From positions 12,510-34,866 of the forward strand of contig DFHY01000053.1 of the NCBI GenBank assembly GCA_002371345.1: a DNA stretch of 22,357 nt, given 5' to 3'. This DNA comes from Lachnospiraceae bacterium UBA3711. GTDB taxonomy: Bacteria; Bacillota; Clostridia; Lachnospirales; Lachnospiraceae. Position numbers and translations under genes: made by a program. The notes beneath the pieces are model-generated. The model ran no database searches and had not been told where the DNA came from. It worked only from the letters and a program-made list of their open reading frames with translations. Positions 7,905 through 16,900 of the stretch are shown piece after piece (position 1 is the first letter of the stretch; each line of letters opens with the position of its first letter).

Positions 7905-9238
7905 AAGTCACGTTCTTCCATAATTGATATATACGCCGGGCGCATGATCTTTCCCATACCGACTATCTCTTCAAGACGGTGCGCGCTCCACCCCGCAATC
8001 CTGGCTATCGCGAAGATCGGAGTATAGAGTTCCATGGGAATATCCAGCATCTTATAAACGAATCCGCTGTAAAAGTCAACATTTGGACTGACGCCCTTGT
8101 ATATATGCCTCTTGCAGGCTATCACCTCAGGCGCAAGTTCTTCAATCTTGTTATAGAGCCCAAGCTCATCCTCCATGCCCTTCTCAGAAGCCAGTTGTGA
8201 GACAAAAGTCTTGAAGATCCTCTCTCTCGGATCTGAGACCGAGTATACCGCGTGTCCCATACCGTATATCAGACCGGTGCGGTCAAACGCCTCGCCCATC
8301 ACCAGCTTTTCAAGGTAATTCCTGATCTCATCGTCGTCATTCCAGTCGGAAATGTTCTCGCGGATGTTGTCCATCATCTCCATGACCTTGATGTTGGCTC
8401 CGCCGTGGCGGGGACCCTTCAGAGACGACATCGCAGCCGCTATGGTCGCGTATGTGTCTGATCCGGAGGAAGTGACGACACGCGTGGTGAAGGTTGAATT
8501 GTTGCCGCCGCCGTGCTCCATGTGGAGCATCAGACAGGCGTCAAGAACTCTTGCCTCTGTCGCGGAGTACTTCTTATCCGGCCTGAGCATGAGAAGTATA
8601 TTCTCGGCGGTGGAGAGGTTGTCCTCAGGTCTGTGGATATACATGCTCGCGAGATTCTCATAGTGATTGTACGCGTGATATCCGTATATGGCGAGCATCG
8701 GAAAGACAGCGATCAGACTCAGGCTCTGCTTTATCACGTTTCTGATATCCGTATTCTGGGCTTCGTTGTCATATGAAGCCAGGGTAAGTATGGATCTTGT
8801 CATAGAATTCATGATGTCCCTTGTCGGAGCCTTCATGATTACGTCTCTTGTGAAATTAGTAGGAAGATCCCGGGAGATCGTGAGCATATGTATGAATTCT
8901 TCTGTATCCAGCCTGTCCGGCAGTTCACCGAACAGCAGCAGATAGGCCAGAGTCTCGTAGCCGAAGCGGTCCCTGGAATACTTCTTAACAAGATCCTTGA
9001 TATTGAAACCTCTATAATAGAGTTCTCCGTCACATGGGACTCTCTTCCCGTCCACCTCTTTGAATGAATAAATCTCCGATATATTGGTAAGTCCCGTGAC
9101 AACACCTTTGCCGTTAACATCCCGGAGGCCACGCTTGACATCATACTGCTGATAGAGTTCATTCGAAATAGTGTCGTTCCGGATGACCATATTCCGATGC
9201 GCGCTGGCGTAGGCCTGCATATCCCGACCATATCCCAT
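7901..9238 (-). CDS. gltA: Citrate synthase
   Basis: It condenses oxaloacetate and acetyl-CoA to citrate. In fermentative Clostridia this feeds the oxidative branch to 2-oxoglutarate and glutamate, which fits the neighbouring gdhA. The 445-residue sequence carries the catalytic set: EHGGGNNSTF (His242), GPRHGGAN (His278, equivalent to pig His274), GMGHAVYSVSDPRE (His329, equivalent to His320) and SPNVDFYSG (Asp388, equivalent to Asp375). The start is set by AGGAGG seven bases before the ATG. A long N-terminal stretch before NISEIYSFKEVDG is normal for the Gram-positive type. It is the first gene of the minus-strand run and is preceded by a clear promoter. A 2-methylcitrate synthase is less likely because no prp genes are nearby. 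The symbol gltA is used in the general sense (citZ in bacilli). Confidence 0.95.
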   Translation of the reverse strand: MGYGRDMQAYASAHRNMVIRNDTISNELYQQYDVKRGLRDVNGKGVVTGLTNISEIYSFKEVDGKRVPCDGELYYRGFNIKDLVKKYSRDRFGYETLAYLLLFGELPDRLDTEEFIHMLTISRDLPTNFTRDVIMKAPTRDIMNSMTRSILTLASYDNEAQNTDIRNVIKQSLSLIAVFPMLAIYGYHAYNHYENLASMYIHRPEDNLSTAENILLMLRPDKKYSATEARVLDACLMLHMEHGGGNNSTFTTRVVTSSGSDTYATIAAAMSSLKGPRHGGANIKVMEMMDNIRENISDWNDDDEIRNYLEKLVMGEAFDRTGLIYGMGHAVYSVSDPRERIFKTFVSQLASEKGMEDELGLYNKIEELAPEVIACKRHIYKGVSPNVDFYSGFVYKMLDIPMELYTPIFAIARIAGWSAHRLEEIVGMGKIMRPAYISIMEERDL

Positions 9239-9283
9239 AAGCTTTCCTCCTCATTACTGCTTTGTTTCTTCTTTCGTTTTATG

Positions 9284-9312
9284 ATTGTACCATCTCGTGG
9301 CAAGATACGCAA
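9284..9312 (-). promoter_or_regulatory. Promoter of the citrate synthase operon
   Basis: On the minus strand TTGCGT (9307-9312) and TACAAT (9284-9289) are spaced by exactly 17 bases. Predicted transcription starts near 9277, giving a leader of about 38 bases with an AGGAGG site before the citrate synthase ATG. The spacer contains one copy of a TGCCACGAG motif that recurs upstream. Confidence 0.65.
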
Positions 9313-9423
9313 AACAGGCCGGGCAGAGTCTCCCGAAGGCCTATGTGCGCCTTGTGGCAGGCGTCGCATATAATAGCTTCCTCAGGACGCTCGCGCTGCC
9401 CGTCATGCGCGCCTTGTGGCAGG
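9294..9423. repeat. Three-copy CTYGTGGCARG motif upstream of citrate synthase
   Basis: CTCGTGGCAAG (9294-9304), CTTGTGGCAGG (9351-9361) and CTTGTGGCAGG (9413-9423) lie 57 and 62 bases apart. The upper two are longer matches sharing GCGCCTTGTGGCAGGC. The first lies inside the promoter spacer. Each unit is weakly palindromic. They could be binding sites for a regulator of the citrate synthase operon or remnants of a repeated intergenic element. Sequence alone does not decide between these. Confidence 0.4.
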
Positions 9424-9458
9424 CTTATGTTCCGCCAGCACACTCAGCTGAAGATGGA

Positions 9459-9478
9459 TATGTGACTCTGGCAAACCA
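9459..9478 (-). repeat. Inverted partial copy of the 94-bp repeat
   Basis: These 20 bases are an exact reverse complement of 9697-9716 inside the second tandem copy, and the similarity extends with a few mismatches over about 9441-9485. The opposed copies flank about 220 bp containing the long hairpin, so they could pair in RNA or recombine. Confidence 0.75.
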
Positions 9479-9503
9479 TTCAGCAGGAACGAGACAGGAT
9501 CTA

Positions 9504-9581
9504 TTGCTTACGAAGACAAGGCATCCGGGGTATGAACATATCGTTCGTGAATACCCCGGATGCCTATGTCGTAGTTAGCAA
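9504..9581. other. Long imperfect hairpin in the gdhA-gltA gap
   Basis: GGCATCCGGGGTAT at 9520-9533 pairs perfectly with ATACCCCGGATGCC at 9551-9564 around a 17-base loop. The pairing continues outward to 9504 and 9581 with three mismatches and one bulged base, giving about 27 base pairs in all. No T-run follows on either strand, so it is not a typical intrinsic terminator. It may slow or stop read-through from gdhA, or be a folded RNA or mobile repeat. Confidence 0.7.
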
Positions 9582-9835
9582 TCAGCCTGGCGAAGTGAGC
9601 TGTGGTTTGCAAGAGTCACATTCCATCGAAGCTGAGCATGATTCAATTATCGATTGCCCATCCCGCAGCTGACAGTCAGCACGGCGAAGTGAGCTGTGGT
9701 TTGCCAGAGTCACATACCATCGAAGCTGAGCATGATTCAATTATCGATTGCCCATCCCGCAGCTGACAGTCAGCACGGCGAAGTGAGCTGTGGTTTGCAA
9801 GAGTCACATTCCATCAAAGCTGAGCATGAATCAAT
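9582..9835. repeat. 94-bp tandem repeat, about 2.7 copies
   Basis: Units start at 9582, 9676 and 9770 and share TCAGC..CGAAGTGAGCTGTGG followed by TTGCaAGAGTCACA and a conserved tail. Copies differ at only a few positions, and the third stops matching near 9835, just after the gdhA stop on the minus strand. A period of 94 is not a multiple of three and no frame has gene character, so it is noncoding. Together with the hairpin and motif copies it accounts for most of the 612-bp gene-free gap at 9239-9850, where I see no gene. Confidence 0.9.
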
Positions 9836-9850
9836 AGCACCCTGCCTGAT

Positions 9851-11200
9851 TCAGAACAGCCCCTGCGCCATCATCGCGTCCGCCACCCTCTCGAAGCCGG
9901 CGATGTTCGCGCCTGCGACGAGATTATAGCCCAGTCCGTTGCGCTCGGCGGCCGCGACTGAATTGTTGTAGATCGTATCCATGATACGGTGGAGCTGCAT
10001 GTCGACCTCCTCAGCGCTCCAGAAGAGTCTCTCGCTGTTCTGTGACATCTCCAGCCCGCTGGTCGCGACTCCGCCCGCGTTGACTGCCTTTGACGGGGCT
10101 ACGATCATGTCCGGCTGATCCATCAGGTAGCGCAGCGCGTCATTTGTCGTCGGCATATTTGCCACCTCGATGTAATACCGGACTTTGTTCGCGGCGATCT
10201 TCTTCGCGCTGTCCATATGAACGTCGTTCTGCATCGCCGACGGCATGATGATGTCGGCCTTGACGCCCCATGGTTTCTCTCCTCTGTAGAACGGTACCCC
10301 GAACTTATCCGCGTAGTCCTCCACACGGTTGCGCCCCGACAGGCGCATCCAGGCCAAATAGTCGATCTTCTCCTGCCCGCACACTCCTCCTTCGTCGTAC
10401 ACATATCCGTCAGGACCGGACAGCGTGATGACCTTAGCGCCGAGTTCCTCGGCCTTGCGGCAGATCCCCCATGTTACATTGCCGAATCCCGCGCAGGCTA
10501 TCGTCTTGCCGTCCAGAGTCTCCCCGTCATGCTTCAGTACGTTTTCAAGATAGTACACCGAACCGAAGCCTGTGGCCTCAGGGCGTATCAGGCTGCCGCC
10601 GTAGGAGAATCCCTTGCCCGTAAATGTGCCGTTCTCAAAGTTTCCCTTGAGCCTGCGGTACTCTCCGAACATATATCCTATCTCCTTGCCGCCGACCCCC
10701 ATGTCACCGGCCGGAACATCCGTATCAGGACCGATATAGCGGTACAGTGCCTGGATGAAGCTCTGGCAGAAGCGCATGATCTCATCATCGGACTTCCCTG
10801 ACGGATCGAAGTCAGCTCCTCCCTTGCCGCCTCCCATCGACAGACCGGTCAGGCTGTTCTTGAAGGTCTGCTCAAAGGCGAGGAACTTCATAATACTCGG
10901 AGTGACATTCTTCTGGAAGCGTATACCTCCCTTGTACGGGCCGATGGCGCCGTTGAACTGGCAGCGGTATCCGTTCTGCGTATGCGCGGTCCCCTGGTCA
11001 TCCTGCCACACGACCCGGAACGAAAACATCCGCTCAGGCTCCACCATCCTGCCAAGCAGATCCGCTCTCTCATACTCCGGGTGCCGGTCGACTACCGGGT
11101 CCAGGGACGAAAGCACTTCTTCAACCGTCTGGCAGAACTCCGGCTGGTAAGGATATTTCTCTTTTACTCTTCCAATGACTTTCCCGATGTAACTGTTCAT
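9851..11200 (-). CDS. gdhA: Glutamate dehydrogenase, NADP-type
   Basis: It catalyses reversible reductive amination of 2-oxoglutarate to glutamate. The 449-residue length is that of the bacterial hexameric GdhA class. IGPYKGGIRF (86-95) holds Lys90, GGGKGGADFDP (123-133) holds catalytic Lys126, and PAGDMGVGGKEIG (163-175) holds Asp166. The Rossmann motif GFGNVTWG lies at 238-245. Ser261 in LSGPDGYVYDE, rather than an acidic residue, suggests NADP preference; this is an inference. I start it at the ATG ending at 11200, preceded by GGGAGG and a 7-base spacer. The reading frame stays open to 11278, but that extra stretch lies over the promoter and has no family similarity. It is transcribed divergently from the PEP-synthase-like gene. 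Confidence 0.96.
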   Translation of the reverse strand: MNSYIGKVIGRVKEKYPYQPEFCQTVEEVLSSLDPVVDRHPEYERADLLGRMVEPERMFSFRVVWQDDQGTAHTQNGYRCQFNGAIGPYKGGIRFQKNVTPSIMKFLAFEQTFKNSLTGLSMGGGKGGADFDPSGKSDDEIMRFCQSFIQALYRYIGPDTDVPAGDMGVGGKEIGYMFGEYRRLKGNFENGTFTGKGFSYGGSLIRPEATGFGSVYYLENVLKHDGETLDGKTIACAGFGNVTWGICRKAEELGAKVITLSGPDGYVYDEGGVCGQEKIDYLAWMRLSGRNRVEDYADKFGVPFYRGEKPWGVKADIIMPSAMQNDVHMDSAKKIAANKVRYYIEVANMPTTNDALRYLMDQPDMIVAPSKAVNAGGVATSGLEMSQNSERLFWSAEEVDMQLHRIMDTIYNNSVAAAERNGLGYNLVAGANIAGFERVADAMMAQGLF

Positions 11201-11252
11201 CACATTACCTCCCTGCATGTGGAAAAGCATCATCATAAGATGTATAATGAAG

Positions 11253-11281
11253 TTGATTAAACGTGCTTGTGCTGCCATTAT
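11253..11281 (+). promoter_or_regulatory. Candidate promoter for the plus-strand operon
   Basis: TTGATT (11253-11258) and CATTAT (11276-11281) are separated by 17 bases. Predicted start of transcription is near 11288, about 24 bases before the ATG at 11312. The -10 box coincides with the gdhA -10 on the other strand. Confidence 0.45.
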
Positions 11282-11285
11282 AGCA
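11277..11285 (-). promoter_or_regulatory. Extended -10 promoter of gdhA
   Basis: On the minus strand TGC directly precedes a perfect TATAAT (11277-11282), forming an extended -10 element. No good -35 is visible. The predicted transcript starts near 11270 and has a leader of about 70 bases to the gdhA ATG. Confidence 0.5.
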
Positions 11286-11311
11286 CAGGTTCAAACAATT
11301 ATGGTGGATAC

Positions 11312-13942
11312 ATGACAATAAGTATGGATAAAAAGATTACGGATATTGTTACTTCTCCGGATGACGGGGCAAGTATAGTATTCTCGCTCAGCGACCTGAC
11401 TGATTTTTCTGCCGTCATGGCACCTTTCGTGCGCCGCGCTCAGGATCATGGGCAGAATATCGCCCGCATTCGTTTTGTCCCGGACGAGCCGTCCTCTCCT
11501 GACGTCAGTGCCCGTTCGTCGTCTGCTGGAAGTCTGCCTGACGCCTTTCAGGATATACCTGTTCGTCTGAACCATCGTTTCCGCCGCTTTACCGTGGCTC
11601 TCCACGACGAGATACGGAAGCTTGAAAAGGGTTCGCTGCTGATCTTCGACTGTCTGTCAGAGCTGCAGACTGCCTGGGCGACTGATCTGATGATGGTCAA
11701 TTTCTTTACCGTCACAACTCCTCTTCTCAGAGAGAGAGGGGATACAGCCCTGTTTCCGCTCATGTCTCTTATGCATTCCGATGAAGCCGCCGGGAGTATC
11801 ACAAAGATCGCCGACAGCTTTATAGAGGTCTATTCCGATTTCAAGAGCATATACCTCCGGGCAGAGAAGGCCGTCGGCATGACTGACAGCGATGACCTCA
11901 AGCCGTGGCTTCTGGACACTGAAGATGGAACTGTATCTCCCATCACAGACGGCGTTAAGCTGAGCCGTTTTCACCGGGCGCGCGACATGGCCGCGCGTAT
12001 CCACTCGGATCTCAGCATGGACAGCTGGGACCGGTTCTTCCTGAACGCCCAGAGAAAGTATGAGTACGGAGAAGATCTTACCGCAGAATGCGCCAGGATG
12101 TGCCAGATCATGATGAGCAGGGATCTTCGTATGAGGGCTCTGATACAGGATAATTTCCGGCCGGGTGACTACTTCTTTGTCAAGGAGCATATGGTCGGAA
12201 GCGGCCAGATCGGCGGCAAGTCATGCGGCATGCTGACCGCCCGCAAGATCATCGAGAATCACCGTCCGGATCTCTACGATTATATGGAGGCCCATGATTC
12301 GTTCTATATAGGCTCTGATGTATACTCCAGCTTCATAGTTGAGAACGGGCTGTGGGAGCTCTCTGTGAGGCAGCGCACCGAAGAGGGTTATTTCGCGCTC
12401 TCAGAAGAGCTGAAGGACAGAATCATGACGGGATCGTTCTGGCCGTCCATAGAGCAGCAGTTCCTTCATCTGCTTGATTACTATGGGCAGGAGCCGATCA
12501 TCGTCCGTTCCAGCAGCATACTGGAGGACGGCTTTGAAAACGCGTTTGCCGGAAAATACGATTCGGTATTCGTGCCCAACATAGGCAGGCGTCAGGAAAG
12601 GCTTGAAGCCCTCGAGGACGCGGTGCGTACAGTATATGCCAGCACTATGTCCCTGTCCGCGCTTGATTACCGCAGAAGACGCCATCTCTCATCGAGGGAC
12701 GAGGAGATGGCTGTTCTGGTCATGCGTGTGTCCGGATCGCATTTCGGGGATTATTTCATGCCCTGCGCGGCCGGAGTGGGATACTCCTGCAGTCCTTACC
12801 GTTTTCTTGAATCCCTGAGTCCTGAAGCCGGCATGCTGCGTCTGGTCATGGGGCTCGGCACATCCGCGGTCGACCGCACGGAGGGGGCGTACCCGCGTCT
12901 TGTAAGTCTCGACCAGCCTGAGGCTGTGCCATATCACACTTCCGCCGAGAAGCACCGCTACAGCCAGAGGAAGATCTCTCTTATCGACAAGAGATCCGCC
13001 TCCTTCAGATATGTTGAGCTTGACGAGATATACCCAAGCCTTCCTGCATGGCTCCGGAGGATTCTTCTCGAGCACGATACCCAGGCCGAGCGCATTTTCA
13101 GGGAACGCGGCGAGAGGCGCTCCATCGAGTTTGTCTCGTGCCACGGGATAACGAAAAACAGCTTCATGATGGAACTGATGCAGGGTATGCTGAAGCAGCT
13201 TCAGGAAACCTACGGCCAGAGTGTTGACATTGAGTTTACCGTCAATCTCAGCGAGGACGGAGATTTTGTCGTCAATCTGCTGCAGTGCCGTCCCCTGCTC
13301 GTCATGAATACCGCAGACGGCATGTCCGGTGATCAGTCAGGTCAAATCCCCGGCAGCGGCACTGACAGTGCCCCTGCTGTGGATGAAGGAGCATCCGTTA
13401 TACTCGAGACGAGACATTCCTCCATGGGCATGCCAAGGTCAGAGAATGTCGACGGCATCGTGTATATCGATCCCGTAGCCTATTATGAGATGCCGTACGC
13501 CGACAAGCCTCGTATCGCCAGAAGCCTGGGAAAGCTGAACTGGCACTTCCGCGAGATGGGCAAAACACTCATCCTGCTTGCCCCGGGACGTATAGGAACC
13601 TCCTCGCCGGAGCTTGGAGTTCCGACCGCATTCTCGGATATCAGCTCCTTCAGCGTGATCTGCGAGATCGCCGAGTCCAGAGCCGGATACCAGCCTGAGC
13701 TGTCATACGGCAGCCACATTTTCCAGGATCTTGTGGAGGCTGACATCCTGTATGACGCAGTGTTTGAGGACGGAAGGCGGGTTCATTTTCATCCTGAGAA
13801 GCTGAACTGCCTTCCAAACTCGGTCCTGAGCATAGTCCCCGACGCTGACGACTCGGTCATAGGCTTCTATGACGTGTCCGGATGCTCATGCCGTCTTTAT
13901 CACGATATGAAAGAAGAAAAGCTTATAATATATATGAGGTAG
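11312..13942 (+). CDS. PEP-synthase/PPDK-type ATP-binding protein lacking the phosphohistidine domain
   Basis: This 876-residue protein has an ATP-grasp nucleotide-binding module of the pyruvate phosphate dikinase N-terminal type at about 290-665. VGSGQIGGKSCGML lies at 295-308, PIIVRSSSILEDGFENAFAGK at 395-415, and the closing QCRPL at 658-662. It has no GGxTSHAA-type swivelling histidine domain and no PEP/pyruvate barrel, so it cannot be PEP synthase. The first 280 residues are unfamiliar; LLIFDCLSELQ (about 111-121) recalls a RecA/KaiC-like core without a P-loop. The C-terminal part, with APGRIGTSSPELGVP and YGSHIFQDL, matches my memory of a domain found in other PPDK_N-like proteins of unknown role. 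The ATG at 11312 has GGTGG four bases upstream; a TTG at 11267 is less likely. It is followed after 3 bp by the giant gene, so the two are coupled. Confidence 0.85.
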   Translation: MTISMDKKITDIVTSPDDGASIVFSLSDLTDFSAVMAPFVRRAQDHGQNIARIRFVPDEPSSPDVSARSSSAGSLPDAFQDIPVRLNHRFRRFTVALHDEIRKLEKGSLLIFDCLSELQTAWATDLMMVNFFTVTTPLLRERGDTALFPLMSLMHSDEAAGSITKIADSFIEVYSDFKSIYLRAEKAVGMTDSDDLKPWLLDTEDGTVSPITDGVKLSRFHRARDMAARIHSDLSMDSWDRFFLNAQRKYEYGEDLTAECARMCQIMMSRDLRMRALIQDNFRPGDYFFVKEHMVGSGQIGGKSCGMLTARKIIENHRPDLYDYMEAHDSFYIGSDVYSSFIVENGLWELSVRQRTEEGYFALSEELKDRIMTGSFWPSIEQQFLHLLDYYGQEPIIVRSSSILEDGFENAFAGKYDSVFVPNIGRRQERLEALEDAVRTVYASTMSLSALDYRRRRHLSSRDEEMAVLVMRVSGSHFGDYFMPCAAGVGYSCSPYRFLESLSPEAGMLRLVMGLGTSAVDRTEGAYPRLVSLDQPEAVPYHTSAEKHRYSQRKISLIDKRSASFRYVELDEIYPSLPAWLRRILLEHDTQAERIFRERGERRSIEFVSCHGITKNSFMMELMQGMLKQLQETYGQSVDIEFTVNLSEDGDFVVNLLQCRPLLVMNTADGMSGDQSGQIPGSGTDSAPAVDEGASVILETRHSSMGMPRSENVDGIVYIDPVAYYEMPYADKPRIARSLGKLNWHFREMGKTLILLAPGRIGTSSPELGVPTAFSDISSFSVICEIAESRAGYQPELSYGSHIFQDLVEADILYDAVFEDGRRVHFHPEKLNCLPNSVLSIVPDADDSVIGFYDVSGCSCRLYHDMKEEKLIIYMR

Positions 13943-13945
13943 CCC

Positions 13946-16900
13946 ATGAACAGTGCACAGAGAAATGAATTAATCCGCTCGATCGCGTCCTCCATCCCGA
14001 TCAATGATGACGGCGCTCTCCTGAAGGACTGCCCGAAGCTTATGGCCGATCAGCTTGAAAAGCTGCTTGAAGGGTCTGCGGCAATGGACCTTGATGACTG
14101 GAATGACTATGTCTGCAGCTGGCTGCTGGATGACTTCTATCCCTCCGGCCGTGAGCTTCCTGACCGCGAAGCAAGACGGGAAGCGGTTCTTTTTTACCTT
14201 GATGTACTCAACGAACTGTTTGCACGCGAGGAGAAGCTTCTTGGCAGAAGCAGAACCCGGAGCCTCGTATTCCTGAGTTCACGGCAGGCGAAGAACTATG
14301 ACAGCGCCGCGCCTTATCTCAGGCTCCTGAAATGCCTCAAAGAGGGATATCTGTACGCTTTCATGCGCCTGCACCGCGAAGTCACGGGATATGAAACCCT
14401 GGGGCATATATCAGGCGTCAGCTATGTCGCCATGTACATCGCAAAGCAGCTGCTTAACACAAAAGTTAAGGTGGATCTCGCTCTCGTCTCAGGCGCCGCT
14501 ATCCTGCACGATATCGGAAAATACGGCTGCCGTCCTCATGAGATATGCCGGGTTCCTTACCTGCATTACTATTACACCTACGAATTCGCCCAGCGCATGA
14601 ATCTTGGACAGATCGGGGCAATCGCCTCGTCCCATTCGGTATGGGATCTGGAGCTTGAGAATCTCAGCGTTGAGAGTCTTCTGCTTATATACGCCGACTT
14701 CAGGGTGAAAAGTGTCCGGCTTCCTGACAACACTGAACAGGTACATTTCTGGAGCCTGAAGGAGTCATATGACATCATTCTCTCAAAGCTCGACAATGTG
14801 GACGATGAGAAACGCGCCCGCTACGCAAAGGTCTACGCTAAGCTGAAGGACTTCGAGGATTATCTGGTATCTCTGGGAGTTTCAACCGATCTTGAGAGTC
14901 CTTTCCACGCCCCGCCTGCCGGTACCCCTTATTCCCTCATGAACACTGATGAGATGGTACAGGCCTTCAAGTTTCTTGCCATCTCACAGAACCTGAAGGT
15001 CATGTACACTACCAGTCACGACGTCTCATTTATCAGCCTTCTTGAGGATATCCGCGGCGAGAAGGACTGGAGGCATGTCCGCGCGTTCCTTACCGTTCTC
15101 GATGAATACTCGGGATATCTCTCGCAGGAGCAGAAGCTGGTCATACTTGATTTCCTGTATGAGATGCTGTCCCATCAGGACGGGGATATACGCCGCCAGA
15201 GCGCCCGGATCGCCGCGTCCGTTATAGCAGGCTTCGACATCACATTCCGCAAGGAGCTCCCTCAGGATGTATCGGCACCCAGAATAGGGCGCAGAATGGT
15301 TGACATCTGGAGTTCATTTTTCCACAGGATGCTGTTCCCCAGCCATATGATGACTCAGCAGCACAGACGGTGGGTCGGATACAGCATGAAGACCGTCGTC
15401 AGGACGCTTCTGTCCATGTGCGGCGCAGACAAGAGGCGCGATGTTCTGAATGTGATCATGGAGCACTACAAGTCCTCCCGCTGGGAACCCCTCACCAGGT
15501 TCCTGCTTCTGGACTGCCTGCCGGAGATTCCGTACCTGCTGTGCAGCGCGAACCAGCAGAAGCTGCTCTTCCGTTTTGCCAGGCAGTTCCTTATCTCCGA
15601 TGATCTTGAGATACGTGTATGCGCGCTGCGCTTCCTTATGTGCTGGCTGAAGCAGGGCTGCGCGTGCGATGAGGAGATGCTGAATGTTGTCCGGAGCCTG
15701 GAGACAGGGGACAGCTCTCCGGTGTGCGTGCGCTATCTCATCGCCCGCATCCGCTCTCTTGCCCTCGGCGAAGAGATGCTCCTCGAATATGATGAGAAGC
15801 TTCTTTATATCGATAACCAGCGATCTGAGATCCCCTGGATCTACAAGCTGGTCAACCTTGAGATCCTTCAGCAGAAAATGCTCGATGAGAGCGACCATCT
15901 GAAGGTGTACCAGTACGCGTCCCATCTGCTGAATCTTCTTCAGTTTACCACCAGCGTCACCAACAAGCTTCAGGCCGGTGAGAACCTTGTCAGGATCATG
16001 CCGCATCTGTCGGCGTCCCAGCGCTATGAGATAGTGCTTGAGCTCGTCCGCGCTCTCTCCATGGGACGATACTCCGTATCCAAATACATACCTCAGTTCA
16101 TGGGCCGGATATATATTCTCATGGATGAGGACGAGCGGCTGGCGCTGCTTGAACAATTCAAGGCGCTGTACGGCAGCCCCGCCGTGTCCGTCCCGATCCT
16201 GACGCTGGAGACAGTAAGCGTCATCCTTAAGGATCCTCAGATCAGCAGGATCCCAAAGAGCGAGAGAATAGCTCTGGAGGGGATTCTTTTTTCAGGTACC
16301 GTACATTTCAATGACGAGGTCGCGAGGGAGGCATTCTATTTCCTGGGAGAAGGCCTGTTCGGCAGCCCCGACATCAATATAGAGCAGAAGAAGGAATACT
16401 TTACATCCATGGCGCGGAAGGTCCTCACCTTCATTCAGTGGGATCAGGAAAACATGCTGTGGTACTACAACGCGGCTTCCCTCAATCACATATACCGGTT
16501 CATTTCCGATTATCTGCTTGAGCATGAGGCAATCTCCTTCGAGAAGCGCAAAAAGATCGCGTTCTTCCCGGGAACCTTTGACCCATTCTCACTGGGACAT
16601 AAGGCGATAGTAAGGGAGATCGCTTCCATGGGATTCCATGTATTCCTGGCCGTCGATGAATTCTCATGGTCAAAGAATACACAGCCCTATAAAATCAGGA
16701 GAAAGATCATGGTCATGTCAGTCGCAGATCTTGATCATGTATTCCTGTTCCCGATCGAGATTCCCGTAAATATAGCCTGTCCGGACGATCTGAAGCGTCT
16801 TCGTGAGTGCTTCCCCGGGGAGGAGGTCTATATCGTCGCCGGAAGCGATGTGATAGAGCACGCCTCAGCCTACAGGGCGAAGCCGTCCGAACACTCGGTA

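Noticed and set aside
9369..9374. Plus-strand TATAAT as a promoter
   Set aside because: No acceptable -35 lies 16-18 bases upstream (TGCGCC at 17) and no gene follows on the plus strand.
9582..9835. CRISPR array
   Set aside because: The units are 94-bp direct repeats without unique spacers, and no cas genes are near.
11243..11248. Plus-strand TATAAT as promoter for the ATP-grasp gene
   Set aside because: The -35 position is GGAAAA. The TTGATT/CATTAT pair just downstream fits spacing better, although the choice is not certain.
11201..11278. Longer gdhA starting at 11278
   Set aside because: The extra 26 residues are unlike any GdhA, cover the promoter, and lack a ribosome binding site; the ATG at 11198-11200 has GGGAGG upstream.
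11312..13942. Calling this gene ppsA (PEP synthase)
   Set aside because: It lacks the swivelling histidine domain and the C-terminal PEP/pyruvate-binding barrel, and its C-terminus is a different domain.
15314..16156. 280-residue open frame on the minus strand inside the giant gene
   Set aside because: It is fully antisense to a well-supported coding region, its product has low-complexity character with no recognisable motif, and it has no ribosome binding site that I could see.
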